Positions 9,171 through 17,257 are shown, counted from the first letter of the stretch. The stretch: DNA of 64,000 bases from Streptacidiphilus fuscans (GCF_015690355.1 NZ_JADPRT010000014.1:62001-126000), one strand, 5' to 3'. Translations and numbers: made by a program. The notes: generated from the sequence alone by a model not told the origin.

Positions 9171-9352
9171 GGCCCCCGCCCACTGGGCGCGGACGGGCGT
9201 TCCGCATTCCATGCTGCCGAATCCGCCCGGTGGGGCGGTACCTCCGTCCGGTGGCAGGCCTACCGCCGAACGGAGGAATCCGCGCCCAACACCCGGCGTC
9301 GCCCCTCCGCCGGATGGCGGACAGGTGTGCGAATCGTGTGAAGGGGCGCCTG

Positions 9353-11461
9353 TCAGCGACCGATGGCGATGACTGACAGTTCGTCAGCGGCGGCCAGGGC
9401 GAGGCGGCCCAGTCCGAGCAGCAGCAGGTCCTGGACGGGAGCGCCGATGCGCAGGTCGCTGGTCGGCCCGTCCGCACCGAGGCGGAGCACGCGAACGAGA
9501 CCGTCGGCCCAGCTCACGGCCAGGGTGAGCGGCGCATCACCGGCCGCGGAAGCGACGGAGACGGCCAGCACCGGGCACGTCCGGGCGTCCAACGGCTCCG
9601 CCAGCGGCTCCGTCCCGGGGCTCCACAGCCGCACGGTGCCGTCCGCGCCCCCGCTGAACACCAGCGGCGGCAGGCCCGGAGGCAGCGCGACCGCCAGGGA
9701 GGAGACGGGACCGGCGTGCGGTCGGACGGTCGCCGAGTCGCCGGTGCGGGTGTCGTGCCAGGCCACCGCGCCGGTGACGTCGCCCAGCACGACCACGCCC
9801 TCGGGCAGTCCGAACCCGCCCAGCAGCGCCGTGAGTTCGCCCTCCGCGCGAACGCCGGGCGGCAGCTCCGGCGCAGGGGTGCCCCACACGTCCAGGCTGA
9901 CCAGCCCGGCGACCGCTCCGTCCCCTCGGTCCGCTCCGGAGGCTCCGCACGCCAGCGACCGCAGCGGCCGTGGGGCCGGCAGCGGGATCCGGCCGAGCGG
10001 GCTGCCGTCGGCCTGCGAGAGCCGGTGCACCGCGCCGCTCGCGTCGGCCGCCAGCAGGCTGCCGTCGGGCGTACCGTCCGGTGCGCGGCCCGCCGCGAGC
10101 GCGGTCACCGGGCCGGGCCAGGCGGCGGCGCCCCGGGCGAGGCGCCAGACCGTCCGACGGCCGTCGCCGGTCGCCCACCCACTGGGCGCGGGACCGAAGG
10201 GCGTGCCGTGCAGACGGTGGCGCAGGATGTCGGCGCGCGCGCCCGGATCGTCCTCCTCAGCGAGGGCCGGACCGACGCCCGCCCAGGCCTCGGCGAGCGG
10301 CCCTTCGGCTCCGGTCGCCTTGAGCGCGGTGGTGACCTGGTGCGGGTCGGCGCGCACCAGGAAGCCGGGGTCGTCGAGCAGTTGGCCTGCCTGACCCAGC
10401 GTCAGGGTCTGGGCCAGCAACAGCGTGAGGTGCTCCTCGGGGACGCCGTCGAGATCGGGCCCTCCGTCTGGCTGCCGGGGCACGGCGCCGATCAGGACGC
10501 GGAGCAGCCGGTGGGACGCCTCGGGCGGCAGTTCCGGGCGCAGGTGTTCGGCGACGGCCGCGCTGAGCACCGGCGCACCGGACGGTGTGGCGGGCAGCAG
10601 GTCGGCGGCGAGCTGCCGCGCCTCGGCGTCGGGCACGAGCCTGGCCCAGCCGTCCGCCGTGATCGGGACGTCCACGGACGCGAGCGCGGCGATCGCGGGC
10701 CTGGCCGCGTCGGGGGCTTCGGCCCACCACCGGTCCACCAGCCGTGCGGCGGTCGTTGCTGACGCTCCGTCAGCGTCGTTGTCCGACACCAGATCGGTCC
10801 CCGCCTTGCCGAGCCGCGCGGCGAGGTGGGCCAGTCCGGGACTGGGGTACACGGCCTCGGCGGGTGCGCGGTCCGCGGCACCGGGGAGCCCCGCGTACCA
10901 GCGGGCGAAGCGCTCGGGGTTCGTCCACTGCGGCGCGTCCAGGTCGAGCACGGCGGCGGGGACCTCGTCGCTGCGCGGCGCCTGCTGCAACAGCGCTGCC
11001 GTCGCCGGATCCGCCTCGACCACGACGCGTACCTGCGGCAGCGCGAGCAGCGGGACCAGCAGCTCGTCCATGACCTGCCGGGGCTCGCCCGGCAGCGCGC
11101 GACCACCGGCGCGGTGCAGGTCGGCCAGGCAGAGGACGGTCGCCCGGGAGTCGGCGGCGAGCGCCCCGAGGAGCTGCTGCGGCGTCCGCGCGTACAGGTC
11201 GAGTTGGCGGGCGAGGGTCCACACGGCCGAGGAGACCGTCAGCCCGCGCAGCGGCACCATCGCGTGGACCCGCCGTTCCGACGGCGCGTCAGCGACGGAG
11301 GCCGCCGCCGTCAACCAGGCGAGCAGGTGGCTCTTGCCCGAGTCCGGCGCGCCGGTCACCACGCACAGGCGGGGCGCCAGCGGATCGGCGAGCCAGCCGA
11401 GCAGCGCGGCGCCTGCGGGCCTGCGACCGCCGGGCAACGGCGGTATCGGTATCCGCTCCAT
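9353..11461 (-). CDS. P-loop NTPase with C-terminal WD40-like repeats (STAND-type)
   Basis: 702 residues. Walker A is VVTGAPDSGKSHLLAWL (residues 35-51) and a Walker B-like strand VLCLADLH ends near 116, preceded by a helical region. The C-terminal 250 residues hold degenerate WD40 blades, the clearest being LVFSGGADGTVRLWSP. This is a compact version of the STAND layout in the facing TIR-NACHT gene, without an N-terminal effector. It is the last gene of a minus-strand run of toxin and immunity genes, 45 bases after the SUKH-4/deaminase hybrid. That position suggests it senses or regulates the toxin system, which is an inference. ATG at 11461 follows a GGGGAGGGGAC ribosome-binding region. Confidence 0.78.
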   Translation of the reverse strand: MERIPIPPLPGGRRPAGAALLGWLADPLAPRLCVVTGAPDSGKSHLLAWLTAAASVADAPSERRVHAMVPLRGLTVSSAVWTLARQLDLYARTPQQLLGALAADSRATVLCLADLHRAGGRALPGEPRQVMDELLVPLLALPQVRVVVEADPATAALLQQAPRSDEVPAAVLDLDAPQWTNPERFARWYAGLPGAADRAPAEAVYPSPGLAHLAARLGKAGTDLVSDNDADGASATTAARLVDRWWAEAPDAARPAIAALASVDVPITADGWARLVPDAEARQLAADLLPATPSGAPVLSAAVAEHLRPELPPEASHRLLRVLIGAVPRQPDGGPDLDGVPEEHLTLLLAQTLTLGQAGQLLDDPGFLVRADPHQVTTALKATGAEGPLAEAWAGVGPALAEEDDPGARADILRHRLHGTPFGPAPSGWATGDGRRTVWRLARGAAAWPGPVTALAAGRAPDGTPDGSLLAADASGAVHRLSQADGSPLGRIPLPAPRPLRSLACGASGADRGDGAVAGLVSLDVWGTPAPELPPGVRAEGELTALLGGFGLPEGVVVLGDVTGAVAWHDTRTGDSATVRPHAGPVSSLAVALPPGLPPLVFSGGADGTVRLWSPGTEPLAEPLDARTCPVLAVSVASAAGDAPLTLAVSWADGLVRVLRLGADGPTSDLRIGAPVQDLLLLGLGRLALAAADELSVIAIGR

Positions 11462-11506
11462 CGTGCTCCGTCCCCTCCCCCGCAGCCCGTCGGCGCACGC
11501 GGATCG

Positions 11507-12376
11507 TCAGTCCTGTTCGAGGATGTGGATCATCAACGCCTTGACGCCCGCCTCGCGGGACTCGGCGTCGCGCCCGTAGTCGAAGCGGTGCGTGAACCGC
11601 GCCTGCGGGAACTGCGCCGCCATCCACAGCGCGCACCAGTGCCCCGGCATGAAGCAGGCCTGGAGCTCCGTGAAGACGCTGGTCACCGCCTCGGCGGGGA
11701 CGCCGGCCGCGGCCAGCCGGTCCCAGACGATCTCCTCCGCGTGCGGGAGCCCCGGTCCGGACGTCCCGACGAGGATCTGCTCCGCCCCGTCCGCGTCGCG
11801 GTACCCGAACGCGGCCGAGGAACGGACGTTGAGCGGATGCCGCAGGTCGTCAAGGACCCGCGGCCACCAGCCTTCGCGGTCCGCGAAGGCGTCCTCGTCG
11901 AGTGCCGTCAGCTCGGCCCGCAGGTCGCGGTAGACCTCCAACCCCTCGCCCTGGCTCTCCGCCCCGGCGATCAGCGGCACGGCCCGGTCCAGCGCGGTCA
12001 GGGAGAGCAGGAAGCGGTCCACGCTGCTGTTGACCGGCATCTCGGGCAGGTCGAACCCCCGGAACCCGCCGCGGACTCCCCCGGCCTCCGTCACGTACAG
12101 CTCGACCGGCCCGTCGTACCCGAGCACCGGTCGCCCCTGCGCGGTCAGCGGCGCGGGCGACTCGGCCCCCGGCTCCGGCTCCGGCCCCGCCCCGGCCTGC
12201 GACTCCGCGTCGGGCGCGCTGAAGTACCGCCCGACCTGGACCGGCACCCCCGTGTCCGCGACCACGGACACCCCGACCACGGACGCCCCGAGCCCGGCTG
12301 CGTCCGGCCAGTTGAGCCGACGCAGTCCCTGCACGCCGAAGCGCTCCACCAGCACGCGGCGGGGGTCGGTGCTCAT
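11507..12376 (-). CDS. SUKH-4-like domain fused to a nucleic-acid/nucleotide deaminase-like domain
   Basis: 289 residues. The N-terminal half (to about 130) resembles SUKH-4 immunity proteins: TGVPVQVGRYFSA, a glycine-rich strand and MPVNSSVDRFLLSLTALD. The C-terminal half has cytidine-deaminase-like zinc motifs: HAEE at residues 212-215 and FTELQACFMPGHWC, with Cys241 and Cys248. These match the HxE and PCxxxxxC pattern of the toxin deaminase encoded two genes upstream, so both the immunity-type and deaminase-type folds occur in one chain. Between them lies a low-complexity Glu/Pro/Ala stretch (residues 59-80). It could be an immunity protein, an orphan effector or a decoy. It is in the same operon as the toxin, 47 bases after the SUKH-4 gene. 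Confidence 0.72.
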   Translation of the reverse strand: MSTDPRRVLVERFGVQGLRRLNWPDAAGLGASVVGVSVVADTGVPVQVGRYFSAPDAESQAGAGPEPEPGAESPAPLTAQGRPVLGYDGPVELYVTEAGGVRGGFRGFDLPEMPVNSSVDRFLLSLTALDRAVPLIAGAESQGEGLEVYRDLRAELTALDEDAFADREGWWPRVLDDLRHPLNVRSSAAFGYRDADGAEQILVGTSGPGLPHAEEIVWDRLAAAGVPAEAVTSVFTELQACFMPGHWCALWMAAQFPQARFTHRFDYGRDAESREAGVKALMIHILEQD

Positions 12377-12423
12377 CTCGGGTCCTTCCGGGGCGGTACG
12401 GGTGGTGAAGGTTCGGGCAAACG

Positions 12424-13008
12424 CTACCGTGGCTTCCGGGGGTACATGCCGCTCGCGTAGGAGTCGAGGTACTGGGTCCAGAAGCCGTCCGGATCGGCGA
12501 GCGGCGCGGGGTCGACGGCACGCATCTCCGCCTCGATCTCCTCGACGGCGCGCCGGTAGAGCGGACGGGCCTCCCGGTTGCGCAGCCGGGGGTCGGGCGC
12601 CTTCGACTCGACCAGCAGGAGCATCCGGGCCAACGAGGAGACGTCCCCGTGGATCCGCTCGTAGCCCTCCTCGGCGTCCTCCGAGGTCGCAAAGACCACA
12701 CCGTCGTCACGCCGGACGTAGACCAGTGCGTACTGGAGCGAGCCCAGGTGGCCGAGTTCACCGAACGGCGTCACTACCACCTTCTCCAGACCGCCTTCGT
12801 CCTCCACCAGCCGGTCCGGCGTCGACGCCGCGGCCAGCGAGGCGCCGAGGTGGAACACCCCGCTGCACCACGGCACGCCCACCTCGCTCAGGAAGGCGAC
12901 GGCGTCGGCGGCGCCGATCACCGGCGCGGCAGCCGCAGGATCGGTCCGGACCACCTGGTCGGCCGGGAGCTCGGAGGTCAGTTCCTCCGACGTCAGGGGG
13001 AAGAGCAC
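12424..13008 (-). CDS. SUKH-4 family immunity protein
   Basis: 194 residues. Length and pattern match SUKH-4 proteins: an N-terminal region with FLSEVGVPWCSGVFHLG, then a central strand pattern ending GHLGSLQYALVYV, and a long C-terminal helix region (LARMLLLVESKAP). The C-terminus DGFWTQYLDSYASGMY is also typical. SUKH proteins are cytoplasmic antitoxins that bind toxins of polymorphic systems. It lies directly downstream of the deaminase toxin (43 bases), the usual place for a cognate immunity gene. Which toxin it neutralises is inferred from position only. The start is ATG at 13008. Confidence 0.75.
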   Translation of the reverse strand: MLFPLTSEELTSELPADQVVRTDPAAAAPVIGAADAVAFLSEVGVPWCSGVFHLGASLAAASTPDRLVEDEGGLEKVVVTPFGELGHLGSLQYALVYVRRDDGVVFATSEDAEEGYERIHGDVSSLARMLLLVESKAPDPRLRNREARPLYRRAVEEIEAEMRAVDPAPLADPDGFWTQYLDSYASGMYPRKPR

Positions 13009-13051
13009 AGGATCTCCTGGGGTAACGCTCGGTCGGTGGTTCCACTACGCG

Positions 13052-13933
13052 TCAAACCGCTGCCGGGTCGACGTCGAAGTCCATGCTCCCGGCCGTTCCA
13101 CCGTAGTCGCCGGAGGCGTGGTTCGACTCCAGCTGATCGATGTAGCGGTCGAACGGAGCGTTGCGGACATCGGTGTCCTTGATGTCGTTGTCGTAGTCCA
13201 CCGCGTGGGTGACCTTGAGATCCGGGTTCTGCTCCGGGTCGAACATGTGCATGTTGAGCCATCGTTCGCAGGTGGAGCCCTTCTGGCAGGGCCGGCGTTC
13301 CGTATAGACCTGGTCCACCTGGAACTGCTTCTTGTTGTGGACGAGCGGATAGCCGATGGAGCGCTCCGAGTGGCTGCGCTCCGCACTGCTGCGGCCGACC
13401 AGGATGAACTCCTCCTTACCGTCGGTCGAGGCGTAGTGCAGTGCGGCGTAGTTGGTGCCGCCGTAGTCGCCCTCGCCGCCGTGCTGGGCGCGTCGTGCCT
13501 CCTCGACCGCCTTGGAGAGGTCGGTCGGCTCCTCGAGCTTCTGCGACTCGACCCACTCCCCCTCCTTGTCCTGCGTGCGACCCAGCGACTCCCAGCTCTT
13601 CTTGTTGGCGCTGAGCTCCTTCTTCTCCTCCGGAGTCAGGCTCTTGACGCCGGGCGTCTCCCGATTCGCGTCCAGCAGGCCGCGGATTCCGGAGTCGTCC
13701 TCGGGCGAGAGGTCCTTGAGCTGACCGTCGACGATCTCCTTGACGTTGCCCTCGTCGTCGACGAAGTACTTGCGGACCGTCTTCTTCTCGTTCTCCTCGA
13801 CGTTGTCCGCGATCGTGTGGAGGTTGCTCTTGGTCTCGTCGAGGATCCCGCCGTAGGCGTGGGAGACGTCCTCCGACAGGGCTTTGACGGTCTTCCCGGC
13901 CGCCTCCTCGAAGGGCTTGGCCACGTCGCTCAT
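13052..13933 (-). CDS. Polymorphic-toxin-type nucleic-acid/nucleotide deaminase
   Basis: 293 residues. The N-terminal 140 residues are charged and helical (NVEENEKKTVRKYFVDDEGN, PEEKKELSANKK). The C-terminal half has a deaminase core: LHYASTDGKEEFILVGRSS, the HxE motif HSERSIGYPL (His188, Glu190) and VYTERRPCQKGSTCERWL with Cys216 and Cys222. His and the two Cys would bind zinc and Glu would act as proton shuttle. This pattern belongs to bacterial toxin deaminases that act on nucleic acid or nucleotides. All key residues are intact, so activity is plausible. ATG at 13933 overlaps the stop of the WXG100-like gene (ATGA). There is no signal peptide; ESX-type export with the upstream partner is inferred. 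Confidence 0.8.
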   Translation of the reverse strand: MSDVAKPFEEAAGKTVKALSEDVSHAYGGILDETKSNLHTIADNVEENEKKTVRKYFVDDEGNVKEIVDGQLKDLSPEDDSGIRGLLDANRETPGVKSLTPEEKKELSANKKSWESLGRTQDKEGEWVESQKLEEPTDLSKAVEEARRAQHGGEGDYGGTNYAALHYASTDGKEEFILVGRSSAERSHSERSIGYPLVHNKKQFQVDQVYTERRPCQKGSTCERWLNMHMFDPEQNPDLKVTHAVDYDNDIKDTDVRNAPFDRYIDQLESNHASGDYGGTAGSMDFDVDPAAV

Positions 13934-14652
13934 GTGAAGCTCACCCCCGACATGTTCGAGGCGAAGTTCTGCGCGTGGCCGCGTGCCGTCTCCGCGTGGG
14001 CGCCGAACTTCTCGGCGTGGCCGCGCAGTTCCTCCGGGTGCACCATCCAGCCGTCGCCGGGGCCGCCACCGGAGACGCCGAGCATGTCCTCCAGCGCCGA
14101 GTAGCTCATCCCGGCGACGGCCTTCTCGACGACGCCGAGCAGCGGGGTCAGCGCGGCGTTGATCACCTGGGCGGTGATGTACTGGATGAGCTCCTGCTTG
14201 AGGAACTCCACCAGCTTCTCCGCCGCCTTGACGATGAGCGCCTCGGCCGCCTCGGCCAGCCCGAGCGTCGCGATGGCCGCGGCCTGGTCGGCGACGAAGG
14301 AGGCTGCCAGTACGCCGAGTTCGGCGATGCACTCCATCTTCAGGCCGACGATGTAGTCCGCCGCCGCGTCCAGCGCGGTCGCCAGGACCGAGCAGCCGTC
14401 CAGCAGGTCCTGCATGTGCCCCTGCGACAGGTGCGCCCACTTGGAGACCAGCAGGTCGTAGGAGTTCGCCTGGTAGGAGGAGTTCATCGCGCTGAGGGTC
14501 GCCGTCGCGTCCTGGTGCGTGCCCTCGATGCCCGAGGCGAAGGTCCGCACGTGCGTGGCGAACTCACGCACCGAGTCCTCGTTGACCTGTGGCCAGCTGA
14601 TGCCGATGAAGTTGAGGAAGTCCGCCACCGGCTGCGGCAGTTCGATCGCCAT
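13930..14652 (-). CDS. WXG100-like helical protein (CpnT N-terminal-like), ESX-type toxin partner
   Basis: 240 residues. It starts MAIELPQPVADFLNFIGISW and is almost wholly helical, with alanine-rich amphipathic stretches. This resembles the WXG100-like N-terminal half of CpnT-type toxins secreted by ESX/type VII systems: a FIGISWPQVNED start, then SMNSSYQANSYDLLVSKWAHL, where a large hydrophobic/Trp-Gly-like turn is expected. The central hydrophobic region (IAELGVLAASFVADQAAAIA) could insert in a membrane. In CpnT-like proteins this half and the toxin half are one chain; here they are separate, translationally coupled genes. It is the first gene of the operon, and no ESX core gene is in the window. 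Confidence 0.65.
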   Translation of the reverse strand: MAIELPQPVADFLNFIGISWPQVNEDSVREFATHVRTFASGIEGTHQDATATLSAMNSSYQANSYDLLVSKWAHLSQGHMQDLLDGCSVLATALDAAADYIVGLKMECIAELGVLAASFVADQAAAIATLGLAEAAEALIVKAAEKLVEFLKQELIQYITAQVINAALTPLLGVVEKAVAGMSYSALEDMLGVSGGGPGDGWMVHPEELRGHAEKFGAHAETARGHAQNFASNMSGVSFT

Positions 14653-14766
14653 GGCCCACCCCCGTACCGGCGCCGCCACTCTCCAGTTTCGAGGAGAGGC
14701 TAGTACGCCGGCACGGTTCCACGACAGGGGAAATCAGGTGGGAGGGTTCTTCCGTCAGTGTATTTC

Positions 14767-14931
14767 TCAGGGCTTCAACAGCCCACGCTGGTAGGCCTTG
14801 ACGAGGTGCTGCGGGACCAGGTGCTCGCGGCCGTCGACGGTGACCGGGACGAGCTGCGGGGTGGTCGCCTTCCACTGGGCCCGGCGGTGCCTGGTGTTGC
14901 TGCGGGACATCTTGCGCTTGGGCACGGCCAT
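14767..14931 (-). CDS. rpmF: 50S ribosomal protein L32, zinc-free (C-) form
   Basis: 54 residues starting MAVPKRKMSRSNTRHRRAQW and ending VKAYQRGLLKP, the classic L32 sequence. The four cysteines of the zinc-ribbon form are absent (LVPVTVDGREHLVPQHL replaces the knuckles), so this is the C- paralogue. Such paralogues replace the zinc-binding versions under zinc starvation in actinobacteria and free zinc. It lies 69 bases downstream of the CobW-like gene and is probably the last gene of the Zur-controlled minus-strand operon. Confidence 0.93.
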   Translation of the reverse strand: MAVPKRKMSRSNTRHRRAQWKATTPQLVPVTVDGREHLVPQHLVKAYQRGLLKP

Positions 14932-15000
14932 CGGGTCGTTCCTTCGTTCACTGGGTCGTTGGTGTCGTTGGTGTCGTTGGTGATGAAGCGTCAGGACCGC

Positions 15001-16296
15001 TCAGGTCACCGGATCGAGGAGGTCCTCGAAGGCGTCCGGCAGCGCCTTCCAGCCGGATTCGCCCGCGCCCAGCTCCTCGTCGGTGAGCAGGCAGGAGTCG
15101 AGCAGCTCGACCACGCCCTCGGCGTCGAGTCCGGCGGCCGTGAAGACGAGCTGCTGGATCCGATCGCCGTAGGTGGGGTGCCACTCCAACGCGGCTGCCG
15201 CGCGGCGCTGCGGCGGGTAGAGGTCCCACTGGTCGTCGTCGAGGGCGGCCAGCCAGGGGCCGCACTCCTCCATGGCCAGGCCGGCCCCGGCCGCGTCCCA
15301 GGCGAGCATCAGGTCCGGGCGGTTGGCGAGCCAGAACCGGCCCCGGCTGCGCTGTGCCGCGGGGACCAGCTGCTCCAACGCCTCGTGGAGCCGCTCCGGG
15401 TGCAGCGGACGACGGCGCTCCCACACCAGCGTCGCCACGCCGCAGCCCTCCGCCTGCTGCGGCAGCAGCGCGATCGCGGGGTTGACCCGGTCCCGGGCGG
15501 CGGGGACGTCGAACCGCGCGGCGGCGACGCCGTCCCCGGCGGCCAGCGCACCCGTGCCGAGCGCCACGCGGCGTGCCGCCGGGTGGAGTTGCTGGATCAT
15601 GGCGAGCCCCGCGAGCCGCTGCTCACGGTCCTCGGCGTTCTCCCCGCCCTGAGGAGCCCTGGGCACGACGATCAGTTGGGCGTACTCGATCTGGCGGGCC
15701 AGCGCCTCGGCGCGGGAGCGCTCGTCGTCGGCGCTGGTGTGCAGGCCGAAATCGCGCAGTTGGTCGGAGACGGAGAGGTCCTCGACGACGCGCGTGGGAT
15801 CCACGGCGACGACGACCGCGGCCACGTACACGTCCTCGGCCATGCAGCGGCCGTCCACCTCGGCGCCCACGACGACCTCGGTGACCGCGTGCGGCTCGCT
15901 GCCGCCCCACAGCTCCACCACGGCCAGCGAGTGCCGGCCGCCGTGCGCCAACCGCCGCAGCTGGGGCAGCAGGTCCGCGCGGACGGCGCAGCACGGGCAG
16001 TCGTTGGTCAGCGGGACCGTGGTGACGCCGCCGACCTGCACGTCGGCGGCGGCCTGCCCGTCGGCGTCGATCAGGCCGTCGGCGTCGATCAGGCCGTCGG
16101 CGGAGCGGATCGACCGGTGGGCCAGGCCCACGGACGCGTCGGTGAGGTCGTGGTGGAGCACGACGGCGTCGGGATAGGCGAGGAGCAACTCCGCGACCGC
16201 CTGGCGGCGCACCTCCGCGTGCAACCCGGCGACCACCGCGACGGGCAGGAGGGTGCCACCGTGCGTCGAGCCCCCCGCCCCCGCTCGGCCCGTCAC
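15001..16296 (-). CDS. CobW/COG0523-like protein lacking a recognisable P-loop
   Basis: 431 residues. It keeps the metal-binding CxCC motif of COG0523 zinc metallochaperone GTPases (NDCPCCAVRADLLPQL, Cys100, 102 and 103) and the C-terminal domain (GRFWLANRPDLMLAWDAAG, then WHPTYGDRIQQLVFTA). The N-terminal strand-loop is LLPVAVVAGLHAEVRRQAV, where family members have a GxxGxGKT nucleotide-binding loop; no GKT is present. GTP binding by the usual route is therefore doubtful. It probably helps allocate zinc during starvation. GTG at 16296 overlaps the rpsN stop (GTGA), which decides the start. A tandem 18-bp repeat at 16061-16096 gives a repeated GLIDAD hexapeptide. Confidence 0.75.
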   Translation of the reverse strand: MTGRAGAGGSTHGGTLLPVAVVAGLHAEVRRQAVAELLLAYPDAVVLHHDLTDASVGLAHRSIRSADGLIDADGLIDADGQAAADVQVGGVTTVPLTNDCPCCAVRADLLPQLRRLAHGGRHSLAVVELWGGSEPHAVTEVVVGAEVDGRCMAEDVYVAAVVVAVDPTRVVEDLSVSDQLRDFGLHTSADDERSRAEALARQIEYAQLIVVPRAPQGGENAEDREQRLAGLAMIQQLHPAARRVALGTGALAAGDGVAAARFDVPAARDRVNPAIALLPQQAEGCGVATLVWERRRPLHPERLHEALEQLVPAAQRSRGRFWLANRPDLMLAWDAAGAGLAMEECGPWLAALDDDQWDLYPPQRRAAAALEWHPTYGDRIQQLVFTAAGLDAEGVVELLDSCLLTDEELGAGESGWKALPDAFEDLLDPVT

Positions 16297-16598
16297 CAGC
16301 TGGACTTCCGTACGCCGGGCAGCTGGCCCGCGTGGGCCATCGCGCGCAGGTTGATCCGGGACAGGCCGAACGCCCCCTGGTAGCCGCGCGGGCGACCGTC
16401 CACGGCGTCGCGGTTGCGGACCCGCGTCGCGCTGGCGTCCCGGGGCTGCCGGGCCAACTCGCGCTGGGCCGCGGCGCGCTCGTCGTCGCTGCTGCGCGGC
16501 GAGGCGATGACCTTCTTCAGCTGCGCGCGGCGCTCGGCGTAGCGAGCGACGATCACCCGGCGTCGTTCGTTCTTGGCGATCTTGCTTGTCTTGGCCAT
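16293..16598 (-). CDS. rpsN: 30S ribosomal protein S14, zinc-free form
   Basis: 101 residues starting MAKTSKIAKNERRRVIVARY and containing RPRGYQGAFGLSRINLRAMAH followed by GQLPGVRKSSW, as in long-form S14. The zinc-binding CxxC pairs of the short form are absent. Its ATG overlaps the rpmB stop by one base (TGATG) and its stop overlaps the CobW-like GTG. These overlaps indicate one polycistronic unit. It would replace the zinc-binding S14 when zinc is scarce. Confidence 0.95.
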   Translation of the reverse strand: MAKTSKIAKNERRRVIVARYAERRAQLKKVIASPRSSDDERAAAQRELARQPRDASATRVRNRDAVDGRPRGYQGAFGLSRINLRAMAHAGQLPGVRKSSW

Positions 16599-16834
16599 CA
16601 GACACGCACCCCCTGGGAGCGGAGGCGGGCGACGGCCCTCTCGATGCCGATCTTGTCGACGGTCTTGATGCCCTTGGTGCTCAGCGTGAGCCGGACGAAC
16701 CGTCCCTCGCTGGGCAGCCAGTAGCGCTTGTGCTGGATGTTCGGGTCGAAACGGCGCTTGGTGCGCCGGTGCGAGTGCGAGATCGAGTGACCGAAACCGG
16801 GCTTGCGGCCGGTCAACTGGCAGTGGGCGGACAC
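16598..16834 (-). CDS. rpmB: 50S ribosomal protein L28, zinc-free form
   Basis: 78 residues beginning MSAHCQLTGRKPGFGHSISH, with RTKRRFDPNIQHKRYW and RLTLSTKGIKTVDKIG, diagnostic of L28. A single Cys is present, so the zinc-ribbon CxxC pairs are missing. It is the first gene of the minus-strand operon rpmB-rpsN-cobW-like-rpmF, with a GTG start at 16834. A Zur-box-like site lies about 100 bases upstream, between this gene and the divergent rpmG. Confidence 0.94.
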   Translation of the reverse strand: MSAHCQLTGRKPGFGHSISHSHRRTKRRFDPNIQHKRYWLPSEGRFVRLTLSTKGIKTVDKIGIERAVARLRSQGVRV

Positions 16835-16935
16835 GGTGGTTCCCCCTTTGGCAGGTGTGGCGAACAGGGCTGAACACCCGCCCGTCGACGGCAGGAATAC
16901 CCGACGGAGGGTGGACGTTCAGACGGTACAGTAGG

Positions 16936-16955
16936 TGAACATGACTTCCATTTCA
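16936..16955. promoter_or_regulatory. Putative Zur operator between divergent rpmB and rpmG
   Basis: TGAACATGACTTCCATTTCA has TGAA and TTCA ends and an ATGA/CAT core. It is close to the actinobacterial Zur palindrome of TGAAAATGA and TTTTCATTTTCA type, with one base missing and two or three changes. It lies 72 bases before the rpmG start and 102 before the rpmB start, inside the only promoter gap (16835-17027) of the C- ribosomal set. Zur control of such paralogues is established in Streptomyces and mycobacteria; the exact site is my reading. Confidence 0.6.
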
Positions 16956-17027
16956 CTCTGGCGGACAGCACCGCGGAGCGATCCGGACAGTCATCGGCCC
17001 CCGTCCACGACTGGAGAACCGCCGACC

Positions 17028-17192
17028 ATGGCACGCAACGAACTCCGCCCGATCGTCAAGCTCCGCTCCACCGCCGGAACCGGCTACACGTACGTCACCC
17101 GCAAGAACCGCCGCAACGACCCGGACCGGATGGTGCAGCGCAAGTACGACCCGACCCTCGGCCGTCACACCGAGTTCCGCGAGGAACGCTGA
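17028..17192 (+). CDS. rpmG: 50S ribosomal protein L33, zinc-free form
   Basis: 54 residues: MARNELRPIVKLRSTAGTGY, then YVTRKNRRNDPDRMVQRKYDP, the L33 pattern. Its zinc-binding Cys pairs are absent. Starts further upstream in the same frame (16935-16944) would add about 30 unrelated residues and overlap the Zur-like site, so ATG 17028 after GGAGA is preferred. It is the first gene of the plus-strand half of the zinc-starvation set and is followed by rpmE. Confidence 0.94.
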   Translation: MARNELRPIVKLRSTAGTGYTYVTRKNRRNDPDRMVQRKYDPTLGRHTEFREER

Positions 17193-17257
17193 GCGTCACG
17201 CGGGACCACCGCACTCCCCACGCGTCCCACCCGCTCGAAACCGAGAGGCACAGCACG

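Noticed and set aside
9130..9372. 80-codon plus-strand ORF in the gap between the two STAND genes
   Set aside because: It starts within the terminator hairpin, lacks a ribosome-binding site and has low-complexity sequence.
16935..17027. N-terminal extension of the L33 gene from upstream starts
   Set aside because: It would add about 30 unrelated residues and overlap the Zur-like site; L33 proteins begin at MARNELRPIVKL.
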